From positions 62,001 to 126,000 of the forward strand of contig CP145425.1 of NCBI GenBank assembly GCA_036867785.1: DNA of 64,000 nt. Reading direction: 5' to 3'. The notes under the pieces are model-generated. The model searched no databases and had not been told where the DNA came from. It was given only the letters and a program-made list of their open reading frames with translations. A program made the translations under genes and the position numbers. Shown piece by piece: positions 11,472 to 21,293 of this stretch (positions are counted from its first letter, which is position 1; the number at the start of each line of letters is the position of its first letter). The stretch is from Plasmodiophora brassicae (lineage: Eukaryota; Endomyxa: Phytomyxea; Phytomyxea; Plasmodiophorida).

Positions 11472-12113
11472 ATGCCGGGGACGATCCATCGGGCGGGCGC
11501 CGGCGCCCTGCATTTGGCGTCGCGGAACCCGGCGCTGATCAGGCACCTGCTGCAGCGCGGCGCGCCTGCCGCCGTGAACGCCGCCGACAGCATCGGGCAG
11601 ACGCCGTTGCACTATGCGGTCAGCCCGGCGACGTACTTCGACCCGATGCTGACGGAGATGGCCATCGCGCGCATCGCCAAGGACACGCCCGAGGCCGTCC
11701 GGTTGCTGCTGGGCGCCGGCGCCGACGTGAACGCGGCCGACAGGCACGGGCGCACGCCGCTGCACGTCGCCATGGACCTGCCCCGGCAGAAGAAGCTGGG
11801 GACGATCTGGCGGCCGTTCACGCAGGGCATGAAGACCGATGTCAAACGCAAGGGGCGCAGCAAGCACGTCGTGGCGACCACGGTCGTCCTGACGCATAAG
11901 GGCCTGCTCGGGTGCCGGTTCCGGTGCGTCCAGCTGCTCGTCCAGGCCGGCGCCGACGTCCACCTCCCCGACGCCGGCGGCGTCACCGCCCTGGCCCTGG
12001 CCAGGAAGCAGTCCGCCGACAAGGACATCCTGCAGTACTTCCTGGGCAATCACGGGCGGGCAGCAGGCGGCAGCGACGATGGCGATGCGCCTGGCGACCT
12101 TAACGCAGACTAG
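11472..12113 (+). CDS. Small ankyrin-repeat protein 2 (tandem paralogue)
   Basis: Single exon, 213 residues, about 55-60% identical by eye to the upstream gene 73 bp away. Same architecture: AGALHLASRNPALIRHLL, GQTPLHYAV, HGRTPLHVAM, then GVTALALARK, with matching insertions (THKGLLGCRF aligns with THEKLLGCRF). The C-terminus is extended by a Gly/Asp tail. The gene pair clearly arose by local duplication. Function unknown. Confidence 0.8.
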   Translation: MPGTIHRAGAGALHLASRNPALIRHLLQRGAPAAVNAADSIGQTPLHYAVSPATYFDPMLTEMAIARIAKDTPEAVRLLLGAGADVNAADRHGRTPLHVAMDLPRQKKLGTIWRPFTQGMKTDVKRKGRSKHVVATTVVLTHKGLLGCRFRCVQLLVQAGADVHLPDAGGVTALALARKQSADKDILQYFLGNHGRAAGGSDDGDAPGDLNAD

Positions 12114-12237
12114 TGTACGCAAGCTGGAACCCTGCGTGATATGTTTCCTGTTCATAGCTGAGGTACCCCCTCACAATGCTAGATATCATCCTATCGGGGT
12201 GGATATCGTGGGACGATATCTGTTGGGCGGCGTCTTG

Positions 12238-13878
12238 ATGTCAGGAACGCCCGCCCAGAGGCGCCTGCGACGGATCGCGCAGGCGGCTCTGGGACGCTGT
12301 CGGCAGAATGTGATCGTGAACCGGCTGAGCGAGACGCGGTCGACGCAGAAGGAGAAGGCCCTGATCGAGAGGAGCCTGGAGAAGTTCTCGAATCAGGCGA
12401 GCCTGCGGTTCTCCGGATTCGAAGACGAAACCATCAAAGGGTCGACGCCGTCGAAGGTCGTCTCCCGGCTCGAACTATCGCCAAACGACCAGAAGCGAAC
12501 GCGAACGATCCTGGCGCGCAATGGACCCGCCCGGTCGTTGCCGGACGCTCTCCACATTGTTGCTATTCTTCGAAAGCTCCATGTGCCCGTCCTGTCCGAC
12601 CTGACCGACCCACAGCTGACCTGGCTGGCCACCTGCGTCACCGGCCTCCATGTCGACCCTGGCACCGACGTCTTCCGATACGACGACGTTGGCACTCTGT
12701 TCTACGTGGTCTGCAGTGGTTCCCTGGGCGTGTTCGTGCCGGTCGCCCCGGGCGTGGATCCGTCACAAGACGCCAACCTGACCCAGGTCGGGGTGCTGTC
12801 GTCAGGTCGCGGATTCGGCGAACGTTCGCTGCTGGACGGTGATCCGCGTAAAGCGACGGTTCGCGCCCTGCAGCCGTCGCTGCTGATCTGCATGGACCGA
12901 ACGCAGTTCCTCTGGATGATGAGGACGCTGTTCGATCGGCAAGTATCGGAGAAGTTGGCGTTCTTCACGTCGATGCCGATGTGCCGTCGATGGTCCCGTC
13001 GCGACCTTCTCAGGTTCGCCCTGCCGTTCGAACGGTCCCAGCTACGGCGCGGGGCGATCGTTGCCCGGCAGGACGAAATCTGCAAACAGGTCATGGTGGT
13101 TGCCGACGGGTACCTTGTCGTTCAGCGACGCGTGGAGTACAAGTCGACCGGCGTGCGCATGCTGGTTCAGATCTGTTCGATCGGGCGCGGGTGCATCGTC
13201 GAGGTGAACGAGGTGCTGAAGGGGCTGCCGATAAGGAACTCGGTGGTCAGCCCGTTGCAGTCAAACGTCGACGTGTACAGTGTGGCGCTAGGGGACCTTC
13301 TGTCCGCGTTGAGGGCGTCACCCAGGACGATGGAAGCGCTTCTGACGCACGCAGAAGTGTCCGGCGAGCTGAGCGAATCGAACTTCGAGAGTGCCGCCAC
13401 GGGAACCATCAAGAGGAACCTGAAGTTCGCGGGCTTGGCGGTGGCCGCCACCATCAAGGAGCGCAAGCACATCGCCGAATCCCAGATGCAGCAGGTCCCA
13501 CCGCTCAGCCTCGCTCAGCTGGAACGACGTCACCGGGGCGAACTGGAACAGTCGCCGCGTCCGGCTGTGAAGACGCCCAGAGGTCGAACCGGGTACAGCA
13601 AGGAATTACGTCACCCGAAAACGGTTCGGTTGCCAGCACTGATGTCGTCGTCGAGAGGCAAACGCGATGGCAAACTCTGCTGCAATGTCACCTCGGCAGA
13701 TGACCGGCGTCAAAATACTGGCGATACCGGTGCAACACTGCCAAAGCCACTTCAGTTCGAAGACATCCAGTATGACAAATGGCTGAAATCGCAGAATAAC
13801 GATGCGGGCGCAACACGACCTGAAGATGCTCCGGCCGCTAGCGCAACGTCAGAAAGTGGTTACGACACGGAAGAGTAA
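12238..13878 (+). CDS. Cyclic-nucleotide-binding-domain protein
   Basis: Single exon, 546 residues from the ATG at 12238; an upstream in-frame ATG at 12079 lies inside the preceding gene and is less likely. Residues ~120-235 are a CNB fold with a phosphate-binding cassette reading FGERSLLDGDPRKATVRA, in which the Glu and the Arg that grip the cyclic phosphate are present. A second, degenerate CNB-like domain follows (residues ~240-370), lacking the cassette. The C-terminal ~170 residues are polar and disordered. There is no kinase or channel domain, so it is a stand-alone CNB protein (resembling CNBD1/CNBD2 or regulatory-subunit-like proteins); no dimerization helix was recognised. Likely cAMP or cGMP sensor. 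Confidence 0.75.
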   Translation: MSGTPAQRRLRRIAQAALGRCRQNVIVNRLSETRSTQKEKALIERSLEKFSNQASLRFSGFEDETIKGSTPSKVVSRLELSPNDQKRTRTILARNGPARSLPDALHIVAILRKLHVPVLSDLTDPQLTWLATCVTGLHVDPGTDVFRYDDVGTLFYVVCSGSLGVFVPVAPGVDPSQDANLTQVGVLSSGRGFGERSLLDGDPRKATVRALQPSLLICMDRTQFLWMMRTLFDRQVSEKLAFFTSMPMCRRWSRRDLLRFALPFERSQLRRGAIVARQDEICKQVMVVADGYLVVQRRVEYKSTGVRMLVQICSIGRGCIVEVNEVLKGLPIRNSVVSPLQSNVDVYSVALGDLLSALRASPRTMEALLTHAEVSGELSESNFESAATGTIKRNLKFAGLAVAATIKERKHIAESQMQQVPPLSLAQLERRHRGELEQSPRPAVKTPRGRTGYSKELRHPKTVRLPALMSSSRGKRDGKLCCNVTSADDRRQNTGDTGATLPKPLQFEDIQYDKWLKSQNNDAGATRPEDAPAASATSESGYDTEE

Positions 13879-14449
13879 ATATATAGACGCTACGTACGCA
13901 ACCAGTATGGCCTTGAAGCGAATGTCGAGCACTGACGTCGAAGACGAAACGCGGCTGCAGGCCCATTGCAGGCGGAAGGAATGCTGCGAGGATGGATGTG
14001 GAGAACAGCACCGAAGAGACTAACAGCACACGTTGACACCAACCAGGTGGTCGGGTCGACACAGCAGGCTACAGCGAAAAACATGCACGTACGTCTGCAT
14101 GCGCGCCAGGAGAAGAGATCAAGCGGCGAGGAGTAATCCGACATGTCCCGAGCGGATCAGTACGCCAATTAATACAAGAACCTCACATCCATGCGACGAC
14201 CCTGACTGCACGAACATACGACTACGGCTAAAGGGTACGGTGTCGGTTCCTCGACCGTGTCGGCCAGACCATTCCCAGGTGCCGGCGTGATAACGGAGAG
14301 TTGTAGTTCAATTATGTCCTAGGCTCCCGCCATTCTTTGTTTGTTGCTTCGTGTTTCCCAAATTGACGGAATTTGCGGACTGTTGGGGCACGAAAGTCCG
14401 TCGCGGAGTCCGTCGCGGTGTGTCCACGGCAGAACCCGTAGGAAGTCCA
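13879..14449. other. Intergenic, no gene seen
   Basis: 571 bp between two co-directional genes. AT content is somewhat higher than in flanking genes. No frame shows a recognisable protein, RNA gene or repeat. Confidence 0.5.
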
Positions 14450-15393
14450 ATGGTCGCCTACGACATTGACGCTGGGTTGCTGACCGTCAGCACGTTCGAT
14501 GTCCTGGATACAAAGCGCGTCGGGTCGAGCGACGAACGAGAAGCGTATTTAAATGCGATTAGCAGTGATGGCGTGCAACATTTGATGAACACGCTGTTCG
14601 AACTGCCTTTCGAGAGGGTTGAGGATGGGCGAATTGTCCAACTGCCAGAGCCTGAGCTTCGCCTGCCTCGTGAGAAACATGTACGGCATGTTTCCGATAC
14701 CTTACCGCTATCGTGTGCTGATGATTGCTTGTCCCGCTTCAGATCCCCAAAGGACCCGTCATGTCTACGTGGCAGAAGTTCGCGCAACGCAAGGGCATCA
14801 AGAAACGCAAGCGCGAGCGGCTGCAGTACGATGAGTCCAACGAAGACTGGCGCCCACGATACGGGTCACACAAGGCGAACAAGGAGTCCGACCAATGGGT
14901 CGTGGAGCACAATGACCGCGACCACGCTGAGGTGGATCCGTGGGCGAAAATGGCTCAGGACAAGGCCGCTCGTGTTGCCAAGAATCGTAAACAGCAGGTC
15001 AAGAATTTCGAAGCCGCTGAAGGCAGACGCGTTCCCGGTCAGATCAATCTGGCCGCTGTCAGCAACCGCAAGAACGCCAAGGACAAGGACGGCCATGTTA
15101 AGGCCGCGTATGACATGGCCTCGAAATCAACCGCGTCGATGGGCGCCTTCGACAAACGCGTCAACAATCTGGAGCCGGCTAAGGACAAGACCCAGCGCGT
15201 CAAGGCGCAGACCGTACGGCAACAACCCCGCACCAACATCAAATCGGAGAAGGACGCCAACCTCAAGCTCCTGTCGCGGATCCTCAACACCAGCGCCGAC
15301 GACCGCCAGAAAGGCGCCCGCTTGGACAAGGACAAGGCCGCCAACCTCGAGTCCGACCGATCGCAGCGCAAACGCGCCCGCACATCTAAATGA
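14450..15393 (+). CDS. RRS1: Ribosome biogenesis regulator RRS1
   Basis: Two exons, 14450..14680 and 14743..15393 (62-nt intron), 293 residues. Exon 1 has the hallmark N-terminal half: YDIDAGLL, a helix leading to NTLFELP, and LPEPELRLPREK. The splice joins it to IPKGPVMSTWQKFAQRKGI, the most conserved RRS1 block, followed by the W-containing basic segment DESNEDWRPRYG. The remainder is a Lys/Ala-rich disordered tail. RRS1 acts with RPF2 and the 5S RNP in 60S subunit assembly in the nucleolus. The start is somewhat short relative to other RRS1 proteins; an upstream non-ATG extension was ignored. Confidence 0.92.
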
Positions 15394-15585
15394 AGCCCTC
15401 AGCAGTGATACAATCGTCAGTCGTCAACAAGTGTAGCTCCGCCAGTCGTCTCAACTGCGGCTTCGCCAGTCGTCGCAGGTGCAGCTGCGAGTGCCGACTC
15501 GGCAAAGGTGGTCGACTGCGGCATGTGCAGTTCCCAGTGCAAAATAATGGCCGTCGCCGTCGGCGCGTCATTCGGTTAATTGGTG

Positions 15586-17865
15586 ATGGCGTGGGTGGTG
15601 CACAAGTTCGGCGGGACGAGCGTGGCCGATGCGGGTTGCTATCGGCGGGCGGTGTCGTTGCTGGGCGACGATATCGGGGCCGGGCACGGCGTCGTCGTCG
15701 TGGTGAGCGCGCAGGGCCGGGCCCGGGACGCGCACGGGGCCATGACGCACGACAAGGTCACGTCGTTGCTGATTGAATGCGCGTCCCGAGCCGCCCGCCG
15801 CGATTCGTCATATGCCGACGTGCTTCGCGCGGTTGTCGATCGCCATGTCGCCGCGGCACACGACCTGATCGACGACGACACCGAACGCGATGCGTTTCTC
15901 CGACGACTGAATGCCGATGCAACGGATCTGCACCATATCCTCAAATCCGCGTGGTTGGGCCGGCGCGCGTCGTCTGATGGTTCGCCCTGCCCATGGTGGA
16001 CGGGATACGGCGAGCTGTGGTCGGCCCGCCTCTTCGCCATTCATCTTCGTGAATCGTTACCCGACGATATCGCTGTCGAGTTCATTGATGCTCGTTCGCT
16101 CGTCGTCGTTGGGGAGGGCGGGTACCCGGACATGGCCGAAACGTCGACTCGATGGCAAGCATGGCGCATCAAACACGACGACGTGCGCGTTGCCGTTCTG
16201 ACCGGGTTCATCTGCGCGACCCACGACGGTACGCCGAGCACGCTCGGACGTGACGGCAGCGACTATTCGGCGTCGATCGCGGCTGCAATGATCCCGGCTT
16301 CGTCGCTGACCATCTGGAGCGACGTTGATGGTGTGTTCAGCGCGGATCCGACAATGGTACCGGGCGCTGTCGTCCGCAATGAGATGACGTACAACGAGGC
16401 CATGGAGCTGGCGTACTTTGGCGCCAAGGTCCTCCATCCGAAAACGATGTCGCCGCTGCTGAACCTTGACATTCCGATTCGCATCCGGAACACGTTCCGG
16501 CCGGACATTCCAGGGAGTCGTATTGTAGCGTCGCGGCTAGCGGGCAGTGCCGATATCGTGATTCAAGGGTTCTCGACGATCATGGACCTCATGCTGATCA
16601 ACGTCGAAGGGACTGGGATGATCGGCGTCTCCGGCATTGCCCATCGTCTGTTTGGCGCGATTCATCGAGCGGGCAGTTCGGTGATACTGATCACCCAAGC
16701 GGGATCGGAGCACAGCATCTGTCTGGCACTGCCGTACGCGCAGGCGTCTGCGGCCGTCGATGCCATCTACGCTGAGTTTCGGGTCGAGCTTGAAGCGGGT
16801 GACATCCAGACCGTCGACTGCCTGGGGCCGTGTGCCTGCCTAGCGGCTGTCGGCGATGGCATGCGCCACGCGACTGGAATTGCTGGGCAGGTTCTGACGG
16901 CGCTCGGTCGGGCGAACATCAACATACGCGCGATCGCACAGGGTGCCAGCGAGCGGAACATCTCTGTCGTCATCGATCAAGTCGATGCCAGCGCCGCGCT
17001 GAACGCCGTCCATGGCCAGTTCGTCAGTAACGACGCCAATCGGATCATAGCATTGGCGACGTACAACTGCTGCGACCGCGTCCAGCGACTTGTCGACTCC
17101 ATCCCGGACCTGTGCGTGTCGTTGTGGAATGGCGAAGTGCCTCCGCCATCCAGCATCGTTATCGACTGCTCCGGCGACGATACGGTCGATTACGTCCCGG
17201 CCCTGAAGTCCAACTGCCACGTTATCACGTGCAACGTGTTCGCGGCCGCGCGGGCGTCACCCTCGTCGAACCTGTGGACCCATGGGATTACGGACGCCAG
17301 CGTTCCATTCCAGGCGACGGTCGCTGCCATTCACGATTCCGGCGACACTGTTGAGCGCGTTGTGCTCGCTCTTCCTGATTCGGTTTCTAATACCGCTGCG
17401 TCGGACAATGCCGATGCCTCCGTTGGCGAACGTGACTGTAAGGAACGTCTGCCATCGCGGTCGGCACACAGGGGGCGCTGTCTCCTCGTCGTCCTCAGCA
17501 ACGCCATTGGAATGCCGATCACGCTGGACGATATTGTTTCAGACAGCGAAACCGAACTTGACGCAGCCGATGAGGAATGCGATTCTGCGCGCCTGCAGCG
17601 AACGGAAGGCAAATCGGAGGCCCACGCTATGCACGTCTGGGAGCTGGACCTGATTACTCGAACCGCCCGATCGGGTCTCTTGCAGACGAAGCATATGCAC
17701 GCAGATTCGCGTCGGTTGTCGGTAGAGATCTACACGAGGCGGCGAGGTGGCAGCGACCCCATCGCCTTGTCAGGTCCTGCATCCGTGAACGACGACGTCA
17801 TTATAGGACTTATGCAGTCGCAGCTGACACGCGTTCTCCGGCAAACGAAATGTCCAACAAACTGA
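15586..17865 (+). CDS. Aspartate kinase with ACT domains and a decayed homoserine dehydrogenase half
   Basis: Single exon, 759 residues. The first ~300 residues are a complete aspartokinase: VHKFGGTSVAD, GYGELWSARLF, TLGRDGSDYSAS, WSDVDGVFSADP and AYFGAKVLHPKT. Two ACT domains follow (~315-470). The length and C-terminal order match bifunctional aspartokinase-homoserine dehydrogenase (ThrA type), but the dehydrogenase half is degenerate: no glycine-rich NAD(P) loop is visible after the ACT domains, the usual NKKA stretch after HVVTP reads CNVFAA, so the catalytic lysine is missing, and the substrate loop with the SGT motif is absent. Remnants remain (LVVLSNAIGMPITLDDI; the final helix). So it should phosphorylate aspartate but not reduce aspartate semialdehyde. 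GTG/TTG codons precede the ATG at 15586; the ATG is the natural start. Confidence 0.85.
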   Translation: MAWVVHKFGGTSVADAGCYRRAVSLLGDDIGAGHGVVVVVSAQGRARDAHGAMTHDKVTSLLIECASRAARRDSSYADVLRAVVDRHVAAAHDLIDDDTERDAFLRRLNADATDLHHILKSAWLGRRASSDGSPCPWWTGYGELWSARLFAIHLRESLPDDIAVEFIDARSLVVVGEGGYPDMAETSTRWQAWRIKHDDVRVAVLTGFICATHDGTPSTLGRDGSDYSASIAAAMIPASSLTIWSDVDGVFSADPTMVPGAVVRNEMTYNEAMELAYFGAKVLHPKTMSPLLNLDIPIRIRNTFRPDIPGSRIVASRLAGSADIVIQGFSTIMDLMLINVEGTGMIGVSGIAHRLFGAIHRAGSSVILITQAGSEHSICLALPYAQASAAVDAIYAEFRVELEAGDIQTVDCLGPCACLAAVGDGMRHATGIAGQVLTALGRANINIRAIAQGASERNISVVIDQVDASAALNAVHGQFVSNDANRIIALATYNCCDRVQRLVDSIPDLCVSLWNGEVPPPSSIVIDCSGDDTVDYVPALKSNCHVITCNVFAAARASPSSNLWTHGITDASVPFQATVAAIHDSGDTVERVVLALPDSVSNTAASDNADASVGERDCKERLPSRSAHRGRCLLVVLSNAIGMPITLDDIVSDSETELDAADEECDSARLQRTEGKSEAHAMHVWELDLITRTARSGLLQTKHMHADSRRLSVEIYTRRRGGSDPIALSGPASVNDDVIIGLMQSQLTRVLRQTKCPTN

Positions 17866-17890
17866 GGCAATAATGTGCCGAACGTTGTGC

Positions 17891-19348
17891 TTATAGGTTC
17901 GACTTCACCCTGAGTTCCTCCAGGTTGTCGTATTCGATGAACGCCTCTTGTGCGACGCTGACGACGAGTTTCCCGCTGCTGTCGAAGATGTTCCCGAATG
18001 CGACGCCGCGCCCGTTGCTTGTGCATGGGGAATGCGTTTCGAACAGCATCCACTCGTCGGCACGGAAATCCTCTGTGGTCGGACATGGATCAGCACAGTC
18101 CAGCGCACACACGCGCCGGTAACGCACCATGGAACCAGACAGAATGGTCCAGGCTGGCCGTTCGTAATCGCTTATCGGTGAACGAAATGCCATGCGGCCT
18201 GCACACTAACCCATGAGACCGTCGACATGACCTGCGTGGGACGTTGATCCGGACTGACCGTAGCAGCGTTCCAACCATTGCCGAATCGGAAGCATACCTA
18301 CACAGGCAGCTCTGTCAGCATCGTACGATGTTGCGGCGGTGGGCACTTACGCCAGAACGCAGTGATGAACCAGGGGATCCTTCGAGAGTCTCCCGTAGGA
18401 ACGCATCCATTGAACCATTGACGGTTCACGTTTGTCAGGGAAGAACAAATCTGCCCGTCACGCTTAATCCATGCCATACCAGCGTCGCACAGCCGACTGA
18501 CGAGATGGGTCATGGCGTCTGATCTCCATGGCGAACGGCATTTCGCTTGCCCTGACGAGCGCATTGCGAACCTTCTCCGGTAGTCGTTCATCCTTACTCA
18601 TAGCCCTGTACCGTTCCGCGTCGTTGGGAACAACCATCGGCGACGGCGCGGGCGGCATTGGGATATGGTGTGACAATCCGCCCAGCCCGATATCCTGGAA
18701 CGACACCGACATGAAGAAGCAGACCGTTCCCTGTCAGACTGGCACTGTCACATAGCAATCCGGCGTGTACGCGGGCGGCTCCGTACGTCTTGGGTCGCAC
18801 GAACATGGCGATTGGCGAACCGCCGTGTTTCCTTCATGCGCTCCACCTAATCGAAAAGGTTTCATCAAAGGCCACTGGATCATGTCCGGCTGAGGTTACG
18901 CGATAGATTATGGGTTTCTTGGTGTTGCCAGGGAACAGAAAGTTGCAGTGCAGCGAATGTACCTATACGTACAGGGTCGCTGTGAGGGCGGATAGCCACA
19001 AGCACGCCGTGTGCGGGCGCCCTGTACGCGAAAGTTGTTCGTGATCGTCTTGTACGCCGCTGCCAGCGCCTGTGCGCAGAACTGGCCGCCATAGACGCGC
19101 GGGTTGAACCGCGTTTGCGGTGAACGTCCGCGGTAAATGCCGGCATCGATCTCTACCAGGCATCCAATGAGCGTCAAGGGCGCCGGATGCGGTCCTAGTA
19201 GGGCCCCACCTTCGAGCTTCAATATCGTCTCGATATACGTCTGCGCGTTCGACGCCGGATCCATCGACGACACGTCGATGTCGCTGTCGCACGCCTCGGG
19301 ATACAACGGCTTGCCGATGAAGTTTCTCAGTGCAGGGTTCCCTGCCAT
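17891..19348 (-). CDS. Acyl-CoA thioesterase II (TesB/ACOT8 family), nine exons
   Basis: Exons 19348..19210, 19152..19028, 18962..18900, 18846..18787, 18730..18502, 18450..18351, 18297..18259, 18198..18128, 18072..17891; introns 51-65 nt; 335 residues. Splicing yields the double hot-dog sequence in order: EEIDAGIYRGRSPQ, RVYGGQFCAQALAAA, VHSLHCNFLFPGN, RRFANRHVRATQDG, SFQDIG, then VHHCVLAYASD, the catalytic-Asp motif ASLDHSVWFH, RADEWMLFETHSP and the last strand VSVAQEAFIEYD. The protein ends in SNL, a plausible variant peroxisomal targeting signal. It hydrolyses acyl-CoAs to free acids, probably in peroxisomal beta-oxidation. An internal ATG at 19264 is an alternative start. The first intron is 57 nt and stop-free, so it could also be read through. 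Confidence 0.9.
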
Positions 19349-19481
19349 ACACTACCGACCTACTTGCCCTGGCGACGCCACCAGCGCGTGGGTCCGGGCG
19401 GCGGACACCCGGAACGTTCCTTTTACGATACGTGTCGTCAAAACGAAGCCGCCCAAAGCCTATTCCTGGGCCGGGGCGCAT

Positions 19482-19855
19482 CCAACGTATCGGACGAGGC
19501 CAGCACCCGCTGCCATGCACAGGACGACCATCCCCGTATCACCATCTCCTCCTGCGGCCATCAGACGACGGCCAAAGTCTTGCCACGTGGGAATAGCCCC
19601 CCCCCCCCCCGCGTTCAACGGCACCCCACGCCATACTCTCGTCGTGATCATGTCGATCATCACAGGGGACGGCGCTAACGCCAACGTATCGGACGAGGCC
19701 AGCACCCGCTGCCATGCACAGGACGACCATCCCCGTATCACCATCTCCTCCTGCGGCCATCAGACGACGGCCAAAGTCTTGCCACGTGGGAATAGCCCCC
19801 CCCCCCGCGTTCAACGGCACCCCACGCCATACTCTCGTCGTGATCATGTCGATCA
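19482..19855. repeat. Tandem duplication, ~199-bp unit with poly-C tract
   Basis: The unit beginning CCAACGTATCGGACGAGGCC at 19482 recurs at 19681. The two copies are almost identical over ~175 bp and differ mainly in the length of a homopolymer C run (13-14 in the first, ~11 in the second) and in their ends. Both strands are open for long stretches in each copy, but the two copies are thrown out of frame by the poly-C length, so I do not call a gene. Lies between the thioesterase and the CAP-protein gene. Confidence 0.9.
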
Positions 19856-20087
19856 GCGGTATAGCATGGTAATGTGCACCCACATGAACAAGAATCGTAC
19901 GTCTCAACTGGTGAGGTTCGTACCCCCGGCTTGCGCTTGTCAGAGCACCATGCTCACCAACAACCTGCCCTAGGGTTTGACCGGGCCTTGTGGCGTGCCT
20001 CTGCCGCTGACATGTCTATCCGCTGGCATGACAGCTGAAGAACGCTGCCCGTTGCATGCACGTCAGTGTTTATTGTGTTGTAAACCG

Positions 20088-21293
20088 TTAGTTCGTCGTC
20101 GAAGACTTGGGGAACCCAATAACAGTGACGAATGGAGCCTGGTCGGCGGACGTGGCAGGTGCGGCAGTCGACGGCATCATGGTTGCCGTTGGCATCATGG
20201 TTGCCGTTGGCATCATGGTAGCCGCTGGCATCGCCGTCGCCGGCATCGTGCTGTTCGTCGCGTTGGTCGCGTTCGACATGCTCGGGTTGATTGCGATGCC
20301 CGTTCGCGGACGCGTTTCGTTCACCGGGTGCGGCTTCTGCAGGTGACCTGTCGTCGCGAACTCAACTCCTGGCGTCGAGGTACTCGTCGACGAGGCAGCA
20401 GGGGCATCCCCAGCAGGCACTGCTTTTGCTGGTACCGAACCAACAGGGGCCGGCGCCGTTGCCGTCGCTGGCGCTGCACCCGCTGCAGAAGGTGCCGCAC
20501 CCGTTGCGGAAGGTGCCGCACCCGCAGGAGCAGGTGCCGCTGCTCCGGCGGCAGGTGCTGCACCGGCACCCGCTGGGGTCGTCGATCCTGCAGCAGGTGA
20601 CGCCGCTGGGGTCGACCCGGCAGCAGGCGACGATCCTGCAGCAGGTGACGCCGCTGGAGTGGACGACCCGGCAGCAGGCGACGATCCTGCAGCAGGTGCC
20701 GACGTGGGTGCCGGCGTCGTGGCGCCTCCTGGCACGCAGATGTTGTTCGAGCAGGTGGTGCCGCTGGGGCATTGCGAACAGCTGGGCCCGCTGACATAGG
20801 GCAGCTCGCCGACGTAGTTGCCGGGCGGGTCGTACTGGCAGACCCAGGCGTCGACCTTCGGGTTGCCGAACAGGTTCTGGCAGGCCATCTTGCCGCACCC
20901 GACCTTGGTGCTGTTCGACCAGACCAGCTGCGTGTAGTGGTTGCAGACCTTGCTGTTGACGCAGGCGTTGCTGGCGAACGAGTACGCGGGCTGCTCGTTC
21001 GTCCATTCTTTGACCGCCTGGGCGGGCGTCATCGTCGGCCATCCCCAGGACAGGTTCTCGCCGTAGCTGGGGTTCCCGGAATGCTTCGTCGGGCACGTGT
21101 TCGCGTACGCCTGCGCCGACGCGGCAATCGTGTTGTCCCACTGCAGCGCCATCATGTTCGCCGCTGTCGGGGAGACGACGCCGCGCGCCTGGTTGTGCGC
21201 CGACAGGATCGCGTTGATGTCGTCAGGAGTGAGCTGGGCCCGGGCGGCGCTGACCAGAGCGACCGCCAGGACGATAGACTTGGCGCCCAGCAT
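20088..21293 (-). CDS. Secreted CAP/SCP-domain protein with mucin-like tail
   Basis: Single exon, 401 residues. Residues 1-19 form a signal peptide (AKSIVLAVALVSAARA, cut before QLT). Residues ~22-165 are a CAP (SCP/PR-1) domain: ILSAHNQARG, LQWDNTIAASAQAYANTCP, HSGNPSYGENLSWG, then VCNHYTQLVWSNSTKVGCG and DAWVCQYDPPGNYVGE; the two His and two Glu of the CAP cavity are present. A short Cys-rich hinge (CSQCPSGTTC) follows, then ~200 residues of Ala/Pro/Ser/Thr repeats (units like PAAGSSPAAGS and MMPTAT) likely to be O-glycosylated. No GPI or membrane anchor is obvious. CAP proteins bind sterols or act as secreted pathogenesis-related proteins or effectors; here the role is unknown. The upstream in-frame extension is ignored because the signal peptide begins at 21293. 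Confidence 0.9.
   Translation of the reverse strand: MLGAKSIVLAVALVSAARAQLTPDDINAILSAHNQARGVVSPTAANMMALQWDNTIAASAQAYANTCPTKHSGNPSYGENLSWGWPTMTPAQAVKEWTNEQPAYSFASNACVNSKVCNHYTQLVWSNSTKVGCGKMACQNLFGNPKVDAWVCQYDPPGNYVGELPYVSGPSCSQCPSGTTCSNNICVPGGATTPAPTSAPAAGSSPAAGSSTPAASPAAGSSPAAGSTPAASPAAGSTTPAGAGAAPAAGAAAPAPAGAAPSATGAAPSAAGAAPATATAPAPVGSVPAKAVPAGDAPAASSTSTSTPGVEFATTGHLQKPHPVNETRPRTGIAINPSMSNATNATNSTMPATAMPAATMMPTATMMPTATMMPSTAAPATSADQAPFVTVIGFPKSSTTN

Noticed and set aside
12079-12237. N-terminal extension of the cyclic-nucleotide-binding protein
   Set aside because: Would start inside the preceding ankyrin gene and contains a non-conserved hydrophobic stretch; ATG at 12238 fits better.
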